Of a stretch of 52,706 nucleotides of DNA, positions 15,782 through 23,829 are shown in pieces; the first letter of the stretch is position 1, and each line of letters opens with the position of its first letter. The DNA comes from Rohdeia sp044358925 (GTDB lineage Bacteria > Planctomycetota > UBA1135 > GCA-002686595). The notes beneath the pieces are model-generated. The model saw only the letters and a program-made list of their open reading frames with translations, ran no database searches and was not told the DNA's origin. The position numbers and the translations under genes are program-made. The DNA lies in the NCBI GenBank assembly GCA_044358925.1, contig JBIKNC010000005.1, positions 1-52,706 on the forward strand, written 5' to 3'.

Positions 15782-17065
15782 TCAGGGCAGAGCCGGCAGG
15801 TAGTCGCGCAGCGTCGAGAGCGGAACGATCGTCACGTTGCCGTTGACGGCTTCCGCGTAGACCGGGAGCTGCGACGGGTCGAGCGGCTCTTCGAGCGGCT
15901 CACCGAGTTCGTCGTAGAAGATCTCGCCGCCCGTGATGAGCATGTCGGTCGTGCCCGTCAGGGTCGACTGCACGCGGATGCCCATCTCGCCGAGCACGAC
16001 GGTGAGACGCTGCTCGTCCCAGTTGCCGCTGAAGCGGCCCGCGAGGACGGCCGTGCGCTCGCCGACCGGGTCGTAGATCGGGCTGAAGACGTGGTCGCCC
16101 GGAACGATCGGATCGAACTGGTCCGCGAGGCCGAGGACTTCGATCTCCGCGCGGTTGCGCTCGACGCGACGCACGACGGCGCGCGCCTTCGTGACGGCGC
16201 CCGAGAGGCGCGAGGCGCGCACTTCGAAGCCCATGCCCGGCGCGAGGCGGTCGTCCGTGCCGCGGTCGATCCACGCCAGCGGCAGCGTCTGGCTGACCGA
16301 CGTGATCGAACCGTCCGGTTCCTCGACGCGGGCGCGCTGGAGACGCACGTCGAGCTTGCTCGCGAGCGCCTTGTTGCGCAGTTCGAGGTCCGCGATCTCG
16401 ACGTTCTTGCCGCGCAGCGCTTCTTCGTTCGAGGCCTCGATCTCACGCACGCGGCGGTCGAGGGCGTTGGCCGCCTCTTCCGAGTCCGCGAGGCGGGCGT
16501 TGAGGTTCGTCTCGCGCTCCGAAGCGTTCTGACGCTCGGCGGCCAGTTCGTTGCGCAGGCCGGTGATCTCGCCGTCCTTCGCGGCGAGGTCGCGCGTGCG
16601 CGACGAGCGTGCTTCGGAGACTTCGCTCGTCAGGCTCGCGACCTGACCGACGAGGCTCTCGATGCGCTGCTTCGATGCGTTGTACTGAGCTTCGGCGAAC
16701 GGCAGTGCCTTCTCGAAGTCGGTCGCGTCGGCCGGAATGTCCGTGAAGATCTCGCGGAAGCCGGCGAGTGCACTCGCGGCCGAGGCCGGGTCGCTCTTCG
16801 CCGCCGCTTGGCTGCGGTCGTAGAAGCCGAGTTTGCGAGTGAGCTCGAGGTTCGCCTGGCTCGCTTCGAGATAGCGCTGTTCGGCGGTGGTGGCGAGGTT
16901 CTGAGCCTCGGTCACGGCGAGGAACGCCTTGGCGCGGTCGTCGTGGGCGGTGTAGCCGAAGCCGATCGAGACGAGGGTGATGACCGCCATGAGGACGATC
17001 CACACCAAGCCGACGCGCGCGGCTCCGCGATTCAAACGTGCCTTCGAGTCGATTCCGTTGCGCAC
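15782..17065 (-). CDS. Membrane-anchored coiled-coil protein with BRCT-like C-terminus
   Basis: A 427-residue protein beginning VRNGIDSKARLNRG. One N-terminal transmembrane helix lies near residues 18-38 (GLVWIVLMAVITLVSIGFGY). A long coiled coil follows to about residue 240, then a beta-rich domain (LPLAWIDRGTDDRLAPGMGFEV, and GDHVFSPIYDPVGER near 335), and last a domain near residues 350-405. There LAGRFSGNWDEQRLTVVLGEM and TGTTDMLITGG resemble the BRCT pattern (glycine-phenylalanine start, helix, then TTDxLI). Similar conserved uncharacterised proteins are, from memory, common in planctomycetes. Most of the protein should be periplasmic if the N-terminus is cytoplasmic. The GTG at 17065 was chosen because upstream sequence is low-complexity Arg/Pro-rich. 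Confidence 0.65.
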   Translation of the reverse strand: MRNGIDSKARLNRGAARVGLVWIVLMAVITLVSIGFGYTAHDDRAKAFLAVTEAQNLATTAEQRYLEASQANLELTRKLGFYDRSQAAAKSDPASAASALAGFREIFTDIPADATDFEKALPFAEAQYNASKQRIESLVGQVASLTSEVSEARSSRTRDLAAKDGEITGLRNELAAERQNASERETNLNARLADSEEAANALDRRVREIEASNEEALRGKNVEIADLELRNKALASKLDVRLQRARVEEPDGSITSVSQTLPLAWIDRGTDDRLAPGMGFEVRASRLSGAVTKARAVVRRVERNRAEIEVLGLADQFDPIVPGDHVFSPIYDPVGERTAVLAGRFSGNWDEQRLTVVLGEMGIRVQSTLTGTTDMLITGGEIFYDELGEPLEEPLDPSQLPVYAEAVNGNVTIVPLSTLRDYLPALP

Positions 17066-17418
17066 GGGGATCCTGGGACGAGGGGACGGTGGTCGAAGTC
17101 GCGGCGGCGCCGAGTGAACGGACGCGGTCGGCTTCGAGGGGTGGGGATGGGCGAACCGTGCGACGCTTCCGACGAGAAGGAAGGAGCGGCGCGACGGTCG
17201 AGAGTCGATGGGCCGGGGGCGCGGCGTCCGCTGCGATGGGTCGCGCGGGCGCTGCGAGCGGCCGGAGTGATACCTGCTCGGGCCCTCCCGGACAAGGGCG
17301 AAAGGGGTCCGCGGCAGACCGGCGACCCGCACTCGACCGCATGGACGAGGGCGACGGACCCACCGGCGTCGCTTGGTACCCTCCGAACGCGCGCGGCCTA
17401 CCGGCTCGCGGAGCCGAG
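17066..17418. other. 353-bp divergent intergenic region
   Basis: Lies between the divergent coiled-coil gene and coaE. It should contain promoters in both directions, but no convincing -35/-10 pair or hairpin stands out in the GC-rich sequence. An in-frame ATG at 17341 could extend coaE by 26 codons, but the added residues look unlike the family. Confidence 0.4.
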
Positions 17419-18063
17419 ATGCACGGACGCCCGCCCGACTCGCACAGCCGACGGACCCCGATCGTGGCGGTGCTCGGCGGGATCGCGTCCGGGAAGTCGC
17501 AGGTCGCGCGCGGACTGGCCGGCGCGACCGGGCTCCTGATCGACGCGGACGCGCTCGCGCACGAGGTGCTCGCGAGCGCTGAGGTCACCGCCCTCGTGCG
17601 CGAGCGTTTCGGGAACGCGGCCATCGGCGCCGACGGGCGACCGGATCGCACGGCTCTCGCGCGTGTCGTCTTCGCGGACGAAGCGGCGCGCCGTGCACTC
17701 GAAGGCTGGATCCACCCGCGTGTTCGTGACAGGATGCGTGCCGAACTGGAGCGGGCCGCGCACTTCGACGTCGCCGTACTCGACGTGCCCCTGCTCCTCG
17801 AGAACGATGCCGCACACGGACTGTGTGCCCTCGTCGACCTGCTCGTCTTCGTCGACGCCCCGTCGGCCGCACGCGAAGAGCGCGCACGAGCGGCGCGCGG
17901 CTGGAGCGCGGGCGAGGTCCTGCGGCGCGAAGCCCACCAGATGCCGCTCGCAGAGAAACGCGCCCGCGCCGACGTCGTGATCGACAACGGCGGCGACCTG
18001 GCTGCGCTCGAGCGCGCCGTCGCCGAGCTGCGCGCCGAGGTCCTCGCGCGCCGCACGCGCTGA
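17419..18063 (+). CDS. coaE: Dephospho-CoA kinase
   Basis: A 214-residue P-loop kinase catalysing the last step of coenzyme A synthesis, phosphorylation of the 3'-hydroxyl of dephospho-CoA. The P-loop GGIASGKS follows VAVL near residue 22. LIDADALAHEVL near 43 matches the substrate-binding IDAD motif, and DVAVLDVPLLLEN near residue 115 matches the conserved DVPLLFE segment. The ATG at 17419 places a slightly long, basic N-terminus (MHGRPPDSHSRR) before the first strand. rho follows 77 bp downstream on the same strand. Confidence 0.95.
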   Translation: MHGRPPDSHSRRTPIVAVLGGIASGKSQVARGLAGATGLLIDADALAHEVLASAEVTALVRERFGNAAIGADGRPDRTALARVVFADEAARRALEGWIHPRVRDRMRAELERAAHFDVAVLDVPLLLENDAAHGLCALVDLLVFVDAPSAAREERARAARGWSAGEVLRREAHQMPLAEKRARADVVIDNGGDLAALERAVAELRAEVLARRTR

Positions 18064-18140
18064 GCCTGCGCGAGCCCGCGCGCCGCGCGCACTCCCCCAC
18101 CCGAACACGGCGAGCCGACGGCTCGCTCGCGCCCCACACC

Positions 18141-19598
18141 ATGGCCTTCAAAAAGCGTCACCGTCCCTTCCGCGACAAGTTCAAGCCCCAGCAGCACCAC
18201 AAGGACCCGCAGCAGCGGGCCGAAGAGGGCAGCATCTGGCTCGACTACTCGACGATCCCCGCGGACCTGCCGCCCGAGGAGATCGACGCCCTGTTCGAGA
18301 CGTTGCCGAAGGCGACGAAGAAGACGAAGCCGAAGGAGGCCGAGTACCGCGACCTGCAAGGTCTGTCGCTGGCCGACCTGCACGAGTTGGGCGAGAGCGA
18401 GAAGGTCGAACTCGAGAACGCTCGCACGCGCAAGGACGTCATCTGGGCCATCACCACGGCGCGCATGGAGAAGCGCATCCCCGTCGTGGCCGAAGGTGTC
18501 CTGGAAGTCGTCGACGATCGCCACGCGTTCGTTCGCACGCACCACAACTCCTACCTCGGCACCTACGAGGACGTGTACGTGCCGCGGTCGATGGTCGATC
18601 GCTACGTCCTGCGCACCGGGATGACGCTGCGCGGGCAGATCCGCCCGCCGAAGGAAGGCGAAGCATGGTTCTGTCTCGCGTGGATCGAGACGGTCGACTT
18701 CCACGCGCCCGAGGAGATCGCTTCGCGCACGCCCTTCAAGGAACTCACGCCGCTCTATCCCGAGCAGCGCCTGATGATGGAGGGCGGCGGCGAGAACCCG
18801 CTCGAGATGCGGATCATGGACCTGATCGCGCCGATCGGGAAAGGCCAGCGCGGCCTCATCGTCGCGCCGCCGCGCACGGGCAAGACGATCCTGCTGCAGC
18901 AGATCGCCAACTCGATCGTCACGAACAACCCCGAGGTGCACCTCATCATCCTGCTCGTCGACGAGCGCCCGGAAGAGGTGACCGACTTCGAACGCACGCT
19001 CTCGGGCCCGCGCCGCGAAGTCGTGAGTTCGACGTTCGACGAGCCGCCGGCGCGCCACCTCAAAGTGGCCTACATGACGATCGAGCGTGCGCGCTCACTC
19101 GTCGAAGCCGGTGAGCACGTCGTGATCCTGCTCGACTCGATCACGCGCCTCGCTCGCGCGTCGAACCAGGAGGCGCCGTCGGACGGCAAGCTCCTGTCCG
19201 GAGGTATCGAGGCCACCGCGCTCCAGTTCCCGAAGCGCTTCTTCGGCAGCGCGCGCAACATCGAGAACGGCGGTTCGCTGACGATCCTCGGCACGGCGTT
19301 GGTCGAGACCGGCTCGAAGATGGACGAGGTCATCTTCGAGGAGTTCAAGGGCACCGGCAACATGGAGCTGCAACTCGAGCGGCGCCTCGCCGACCGCCGC
19401 ATCTTCCCCGCCATCGACATCAACCGCTCCGGCACGCGCAAGGAAGAGCTGCTCTTCACGCCGCAGGAGATCGAGCGCGTCTGGATGCTGCGCAAGGTCC
19501 TCAACGAACTCGACCCGGTCGAGGCGATGGAGATGCTGGTGCAGAAGATCCGCCGCACGAAGGTGAACGGCGAGTTCCTGATGTCGATCGGCGGTTGA
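18141..19598 (+). CDS. rho: Transcription termination factor Rho
   Basis: A 485-residue RNA-dependent ATPase that terminates transcription. Instead of a standard N-terminal domain it starts with a basic, Gln/His-rich stretch, then a SAP-like Rho-N region (LQGLSLADLHELGESE near 74), the RNA-binding cold-shock fold (GVLEVVDDRHAFVR near 119) and the RecA-like motor. Walker A is APPRTGKT (residues 242-249), where E. coli has APPKAGKT. VILLDSITRLARA is the Walker B region, and GGIEATALQFPKRFFGSARNIE plus GSLTILGTALVETGSKMDEVIFEEFKG are hallmark Rho segments. The downstream convergent gap carries large palindromic repeats. Confidence 0.97.
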   Translation: MAFKKRHRPFRDKFKPQQHHKDPQQRAEEGSIWLDYSTIPADLPPEEIDALFETLPKATKKTKPKEAEYRDLQGLSLADLHELGESEKVELENARTRKDVIWAITTARMEKRIPVVAEGVLEVVDDRHAFVRTHHNSYLGTYEDVYVPRSMVDRYVLRTGMTLRGQIRPPKEGEAWFCLAWIETVDFHAPEEIASRTPFKELTPLYPEQRLMMEGGGENPLEMRIMDLIAPIGKGQRGLIVAPPRTGKTILLQQIANSIVTNNPEVHLIILLVDERPEEVTDFERTLSGPRREVVSSTFDEPPARHLKVAYMTIERARSLVEAGEHVVILLDSITRLARASNQEAPSDGKLLSGGIEATALQFPKRFFGSARNIENGGSLTILGTALVETGSKMDEVIFEEFKGTGNMELQLERRLADRRIFPAIDINRSGTRKEELLFTPQEIERVWMLRKVLNELDPVEAMEMLVQKIRRTKVNGEFLMSIGG

Positions 19599-19611
19599 AG
19601 GCGCCGGCGCG

Positions 19612-19746
19612 GTTGCTGTGTTCCTTTGCGCAACTCTGCGTCCTTGCGCCTTTGCGGTGACGTGCAACAGACCCGTGGCCACAGGCGTTGCACGTCACCG
19701 CAAAGGACGCAAAGGACGCAAAGTCAAAGCAAAGGAACGCAGCAAC
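19612..19746. repeat. Long near-palindrome, GCAAAGGAC family, copy 1
   Basis: Arms 19612-19668 and 19687-19746 are imperfect reverse complements of about 57-60 bp around an 18-nt loop. The right arm carries GCAAAGGAC-type 9-bp units (CCGCAAAGGACGCAAAGGAC) followed by GTCAAAGCAAAGGAACGCAG; the left arm is its slightly degraded complement. Much richer in A/T than the surrounding genes. The outer flank (19747-19773) recurs after copy 2. Confidence 0.85.
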
Positions 19747-19980
19747 GACGAGGTGATGAGCGAATGCACGTCGATGGCGTCCGCGAGTTGAAGGCGACTT
19801 GAAGGTCAGCCGTGGGCGCACGACAGCTTCCGCTCGCGACCAGACGTGCCGCGAGCGCGGAGATCTTGCCCCTCGCTCGACGTAGACGGCGCTGGAAGCG
19901 CACTCGATGCTCACGCGCCTCTGTCCTTCAACCGAGCTCCGCCAGCATCTCGCGGCCGAAGTTGCCCATCGACTCGCGTT

Positions 19981-20115
19981 CGTTGCGTTCCTTTGCTTTG
20001 ACTTTGCGTCCTTTGCGTCCTTTGCGGTGACGTGCAATGGACCCGTGCTCCGTGGCCCGTGGCATTGAACGTCACCGCAAAGGACGCAAAGTCAAAGCAA
20101 AGGAACGCAGCAACG
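19981..20115. repeat. Long near-palindrome, GCAAAGGAC family, copy 2
   Basis: Arms 19981-20039 and 20063-20115 pair with few mismatches around a 23-nt loop. The left arm has two 9-bp CCTTTGCGT-type units, the right arm only one, so one unit was gained or lost. The stretch 20070-20141 is a direct repeat of 19693-19773 apart from that 9-bp unit, including about 27 bp beyond the palindrome. Copies 1 and 2 are therefore a duplication and not merely similar hairpins. Confidence 0.85.
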
Positions 20116-20180
20116 ACGAGGTGATGAGCGAATGCACGTCGTGAAGCGCTACGCGGCCGCGAATCGCTGAGCAGGCGCTC

Positions 20181-21218
20181 TCAGCCCGGCCGACTCTCCT
20201 TCACGACCTGTTCGAACGAACGCTTCGGCGTGCCCAGCGCGGCGCGCGAGCGGCGCAGCTCTTCGAGGCGGTCGAGCGCGAGCAGGAGCCACACGAGTTC
20301 GCGGCGCTCGTCGCGGGTGTAGGCGTCGATCGCCGTGCGGTGCAGCGCGGCGAGGTGCGCGTACCCGACCTCGTCGGCGCCCAGGTACTTCCACTGGAAG
20401 AGCAGGCGGTTGCGTTCGATCACCGCCCGTACGAACTCCGCGTCGACGCGGCGTCGGATCGTGCCGCGGTGGTGGTGCTCGACGACCGACGACGGCTCGT
20501 AGACGACGCGTTCGCCGGCGGTCCACGCGGCGAAGCCGAGGTCGACGTCCTCGTAGTAGAAGGGGTCGTAGAGTCGATCGAAGCCGAGCGCCGCGACGAA
20601 CGGCGAACGGCGCAGCAGCATCGCGCCGCCGATCGCGTAGGTGACGGGGCGCGCGCCTTCCTCGAAGCGTGCGTGCTCGCCTGACAGGCCGCGTTGGCGC
20701 ACGTAGGCGACATCGCGCTCGTGGTCGATCTCCACCACCGACTCGATCGCGTCGTCGCGACCGAACAGGAGGATGCGCGGCACGACCGAGTGCACGTCGG
20801 GCTCGGCGAGGTGCGCGACGAGCGGCGCCAAGAAGCCCGGCAACACGCGGATGTCCGGGTTCATCGCGAACACGAACTCGTGCGCCGCCGCGCGCACGCC
20901 GTCGAGCAGCGCCGCGGCGAAACCGCCGTTGTGCGGGCGCGACACGACGCGCACGGTCGTGCCCGTCGCGGCGAACAGTCGCGCGCGTTCGCGTTCGAGC
21001 CATGGCTCGATCACCCGCCGCCCCGTGTCGTCCACGAGGACGATCTCGCCGCCCGTCGCCTCGAGTTCGCGCGCGAGCGGCGGCAGGTTCTGCTCGAGCA
21101 GCTCGAAGTCGTCGAGGCCCGGCACCACGGCACTCACCGGACGAAGTCCGGTGACAACAGCACTGTCGGGGCGCGGAGCCGCGGCGAGAGCACCGTCCGT
21201 CGTTCGCAGGTCGCTCAC
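20181..21218 (-). CDS. Family 2 glycosyltransferase
   Basis: A 345-residue GT-A fold glycosyltransferase, probably cytoplasmic or at the inner membrane, using a nucleotide sugar to extend a surface glycan. The nucleotide-binding stretch GEIVLVDDTGRR lies near residue 58, RPHNGGFAAALLDGVRAA near 95, MNPDIRVLPGFLAPLV near 119 (DXD-like position) and DPFYYEDVDLGFAAWTAG near 216, with the usual ED catalytic-base motif. The first 30 residues are odd and include the translation of a 21-nt perfect palindrome (21134-21154). The GTG at 21218 overlaps the stop of the upstream glycosyltransferase gene (GTGA). Acceptor and sugar are unknown. Confidence 0.88.
   Translation of the reverse strand: MSDLRTTDGALAAAPRPDSAVVTGLRPVSAVVPGLDDFELLEQNLPPLARELEATGGEIVLVDDTGRRVIEPWLERERARLFAATGTTVRVVSRPHNGGFAAALLDGVRAAAHEFVFAMNPDIRVLPGFLAPLVAHLAEPDVHSVVPRILLFGRDDAIESVVEIDHERDVAYVRQRGLSGEHARFEEGARPVTYAIGGAMLLRRSPFVAALGFDRLYDPFYYEDVDLGFAAWTAGERVVYEPSSVVEHHHRGTIRRRVDAEFVRAVIERNRLLFQWKYLGADEVGYAHLAALHRTAIDAYTRDERRELVWLLLALDRLEELRRSRAALGTPKRSFEQVVKESRPG
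21134..21154. repeat. 21-nt perfect palindrome inside a coding sequence
   Basis: TCACCGGAC (21134-21142), loop GAA, GTCCGGTGA (21146-21154), a 9-bp perfect stem within the 5' end of the family 2 glycosyltransferase gene. In frame it encodes part of the atypical N-terminal VVTGLRPVSAVV, which lies just before the first recognisable GT2 strand. Confidence 0.75.
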
Positions 21219-23737
21219 GCCCCACCTCCCGGCAACTGCCACGTGCGCACGATGCGCCCGAGACCGGTGAAACGCTGCACGACGAACATGGCGCGCCGTT
21301 CGAGCGCCGCGCGCGCGCGGTCCATCTCGCTGCGCCGCCAGCCGAGTTCGTCTTGCGCGCGCGCTTGGGCCGTGCTGAGCGACTCGAGCTGCGCGAGCAG
21401 CGCGTGCCCGTGCTCGACGAGTCCGCCGAGCATCGTCTCGAGTTTGCCGCCGGTCACGCTCTCTTCCACCGCCGGCGACGCGCGCCCGAAGGTCTCGAGC
21501 AAGTGCTTCGCGATGCGCTCGCACTCCTCGATCTCGCCGCGCAAACGCACGAGGTCCGAGTCCTTGCCCTCGACGAGTCGCCACACGTACGTCAGCGTCT
21601 CCTCCTTCTCCGACACGAGTTGGCGCAGCCACTTGCGCTCCTCGTCGCGGCTGGTCGTCTCGGTGCGCAGCCAGTCGCGTTCGCGCTCGATCTCGCGCAG
21701 CATCGCGTCTCGCCACTCGCGTTCGCGTTCGAACGCCGTGCGCGTCTCCGACAGGTTGCTCGCGAGCCACTCGCGCTCGCGCCCGAGTTCTTCGGTCGTC
21801 TGCGCGAGCCAATCGCGCTCCTTCTCGAGATCGCCGGTCGTCTTCGTGAGCCAGTCGCGCTCTTTCTCGAGATCACCGGTCGTCTTCGTCAGCCAGTCGC
21901 GTTCCTTCTCCAGGTCCTGCTGCAGCCGCCGGAGCCAATCGCGCTCCTTCTCGACGGCGTGTGTGCTCTCCTCGTGGAAGCGCAGCGAGCGGTGCAGATC
22001 CTCGCGTTCACTGCGCAGCCACGTGCGCTCCTGATCCGCGCCGGTGAGCCGTTCGTCGAGCCACTGCGCGCGCTTCTCGCGCTCCTCGGTCAGACGCGCG
22101 AGATAACCCGTCTCGTCGCGCCGATCGCGCAACTCGTCGAGCGCGCGGCTGCTCTCCCCCACTCCGCGTGCGACGAGTTCGGCGCTGTCGACGTGTTCGA
22201 AGCCGAACTCGCGTCCGAGCGCCGCCAAACCGGTGAGTGCGCGCGTGAACAGCTCGCGCGTGGGCAGCGCCTCGAGTTCGAGCCACCGCGCACCCAGGTC
22301 GGCCAGGTGCGCGAGGTCGCCGCCGGGCAGGCGCGCGCGCGGGCGCTCGGCGACGAGTTCGGCGTGCAGCCGTTCGACCGCGTCGGCCTGTTCGCCGATC
22401 GTCAGCACACGCGGCGCGCCTGCGGCGAGGCGCTCGACGAGACCGGCTTCGTTGATCAGCCGGCGCAGTACGCGCGCCAGATCGTCCGCGTCGTCGGGGC
22501 GGAACAGGAGGCCGTCGACGCCGTCGCGCACGCTCTCCGGCAACGCACCGAGGTCACTCGCGACGACCGGCCGCCCGGCCGCGAACGCCTCGCGGATCAC
22601 GGTCGGGAAGTTCTCGTACCACAGGGACGGAACGACGAGCACGTCGATCGAGCCGAACACGCGCACGAGGTCCGTGCTCTCGAACGCGCCGGCACACGTC
22701 GCACCGAGTTCGCGCGCGCGCGCGCGCACGCGCTCGACGTACGCACGATCGCTCGAGTCGCCGTGGATCACGAGCGGCAGCCGTTCGCGCTCGCGGTCGC
22801 CCAGTCGCGCCCAAGCCTCGAGCAACAGATGCGCGCCTTTGTGTTTCGTCAGTCCGCCGACGAAACCCAGCCGCACGGTTCCCTTGGCCGCGTCGGTGCC
22901 CGTGCGTGTGTCGACGCGCGGCAGCGCCGCGAGACGGCGCGTGTCGACACCGTTGGGTTGGTGCACGACGCGCGGCACGTGATCCTCGGTGCGGAACGCG
23001 TCCTCCAGCCACTGCGCGAGGAAGCGCGACGGCGACACGAAGGCGTCGACGCGCGCAAACGCGGCGCGGCGCACGGCCGCCATGCGCTCGCGGCGCTCGA
23101 GTGCGAGGCGCCACTCGTCGGGATGGAAACCGGCCGCGACCGGATCGCCGCGCAGCGTCGTCGCGACGCGCTCACGCACCTGCGGCGCGAGCCACGCGAG
23201 CGGCACGCCGAGGTGGTAGTCGCCCAGCTCGGGCACACGGTTGAGCAGCGACTGCGCGAGGTCGGCGCGCGCTTCGTCGTCGGCAGTCGGTGCCGCGCCG
23301 TAACGCGACAGGTCGGGCGCGAGCAGCGCGAAGCGGTCGCTGAGCGCGAACCAGTCGTGCGCCGTGAAGACCAGCGGCGCGCCGACGAGGCGCGGCTCGT
23401 GCAGGAGTTCGACGCCCAGGCGCAAGAGGTGCTGCACGTGCACGACCTCTGGGCGCTCCGCGTCCAGGAAACGCGCGAACGCGGCGCGCATGCCCTCCGG
23501 CGCCAGCGCCTCCTCGGGGTCCTTCGCCGTGCCGAGCGCGTTGACGAACGTCGCGTGCCAGCGGCCGCGCCGCTCGCGCCGCAGGCTGCGATCGGGCAGC
23601 GTGGCGTCGACGCGCGGCGCGAAGACCTCGATCACGTGACCGCGCGCCGCGAGTTCGTCGCACAGCGCCACGGTGCACTGCTCGACTCCACCGCGTTCGG
23701 CGGGCGGCAGACCGTGGACGACGAAGCACGAACGCAT
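21215..23737 (-). CDS. Family 4 glycosyltransferase fused to a long coiled coil
   Basis: An 840-residue protein. Residues 1-430 are a GT-B glycosyltransferase of family GT4: a glycine-rich start (VHGLPPAERGGVEQ), FVGGLTKHKGAHLLLEAW near 290, and the donor-binding end SLWYENFPTVIREAFAAGRPVVAS near 370 with its EX7E-type motif. Residues about 530-760 are a very charged coiled coil containing 14-residue units such as LEKERDWLTKTTGD, two of them identical. The last 80 residues are helical, with a slightly hydrophobic basic end. The coiled coil may set chain length or scaffold partner enzymes, as coiled coils do in some O-antigen polymerisation regulators; this is inference. Coupled to the following GT2 gene by a 4-bp overlap. 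Confidence 0.85.
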   Translation of the reverse strand: MRSCFVVHGLPPAERGGVEQCTVALCDELAARGHVIEVFAPRVDATLPDRSLRRERRGRWHATFVNALGTAKDPEEALAPEGMRAAFARFLDAERPEVVHVQHLLRLGVELLHEPRLVGAPLVFTAHDWFALSDRFALLAPDLSRYGAAPTADDEARADLAQSLLNRVPELGDYHLGVPLAWLAPQVRERVATTLRGDPVAAGFHPDEWRLALERRERMAAVRRAAFARVDAFVSPSRFLAQWLEDAFRTEDHVPRVVHQPNGVDTRRLAALPRVDTRTGTDAAKGTVRLGFVGGLTKHKGAHLLLEAWARLGDRERERLPLVIHGDSSDRAYVERVRARARELGATCAGAFESTDLVRVFGSIDVLVVPSLWYENFPTVIREAFAAGRPVVASDLGALPESVRDGVDGLLFRPDDADDLARVLRRLINEAGLVERLAAGAPRVLTIGEQADAVERLHAELVAERPRARLPGGDLAHLADLGARWLELEALPTRELFTRALTGLAALGREFGFEHVDSAELVARGVGESSRALDELRDRRDETGYLARLTEEREKRAQWLDERLTGADQERTWLRSEREDLHRSLRFHEESTHAVEKERDWLRRLQQDLEKERDWLTKTTGDLEKERDWLTKTTGDLEKERDWLAQTTEELGREREWLASNLSETRTAFEREREWRDAMLREIERERDWLRTETTSRDEERKWLRQLVSEKEETLTYVWRLVEGKDSDLVRLRGEIEECERIAKHLLETFGRASPAVEESVTGGKLETMLGGLVEHGHALLAQLESLSTAQARAQDELGWRRSEMDRARAALERRAMFVVQRFTGLGRIVRTWQLPGGGA
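21806..21931. repeat. 42-bp tandem repeat within the coiled-coil coding region
   Basis: Three 42-bp units start at 21806, 21848 and 21890. The first two differ at only a few positions and encode the identical 14-residue unit LEKERDWLTKTTGD; the third and the flanking units (from about 21764 and to about 21973) are diverged. This suggests recent in-frame expansion of the coiled coil. Confidence 0.8.
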
Positions 23738-23829
23738 GAGGCGCCAATGGTAGAGTGCGGCCCGACGTCGGCCCCCACTCGCTGGGGGCCGCGGTGCCCC
23801 GCACGCGACGCATCGATCACCGCCGCCCC

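Larger units (their letters stand above)
19599..20180. other. 582-bp convergent intergenic region with two palindromic repeats
   Basis: Lies between the ends of rho (+) and a glycosyltransferase gene (-). Besides the two long inverted repeats (19612-19746 and 19981-20115) it contains about 230 bp of ordinary GC-rich sequence. On the minus strand, 19990-19928 reads as a short coding-like tail ending MGNFGREMLAELG and a stop, possibly a broken gene end. No complete gene. Confidence 0.6.

Noticed and set aside
16443..19058. An 871-codon minus-strand frame across coaE and rho
   Set aside because: It is antisense to two clearly conserved genes, and its composition is typical of a shadow frame.
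19612..20115. Intrinsic terminators or CRISPR-type repeats
   Set aside because: No T-runs follow the hairpins and there are no regular spacers. They are recorded as a palindromic repeat family, with termination only as a possible effect.
21764..21973. CRISPR-like array
   Set aside because: The 42-bp repeats have no spacers, are in frame and encode a coiled coil.
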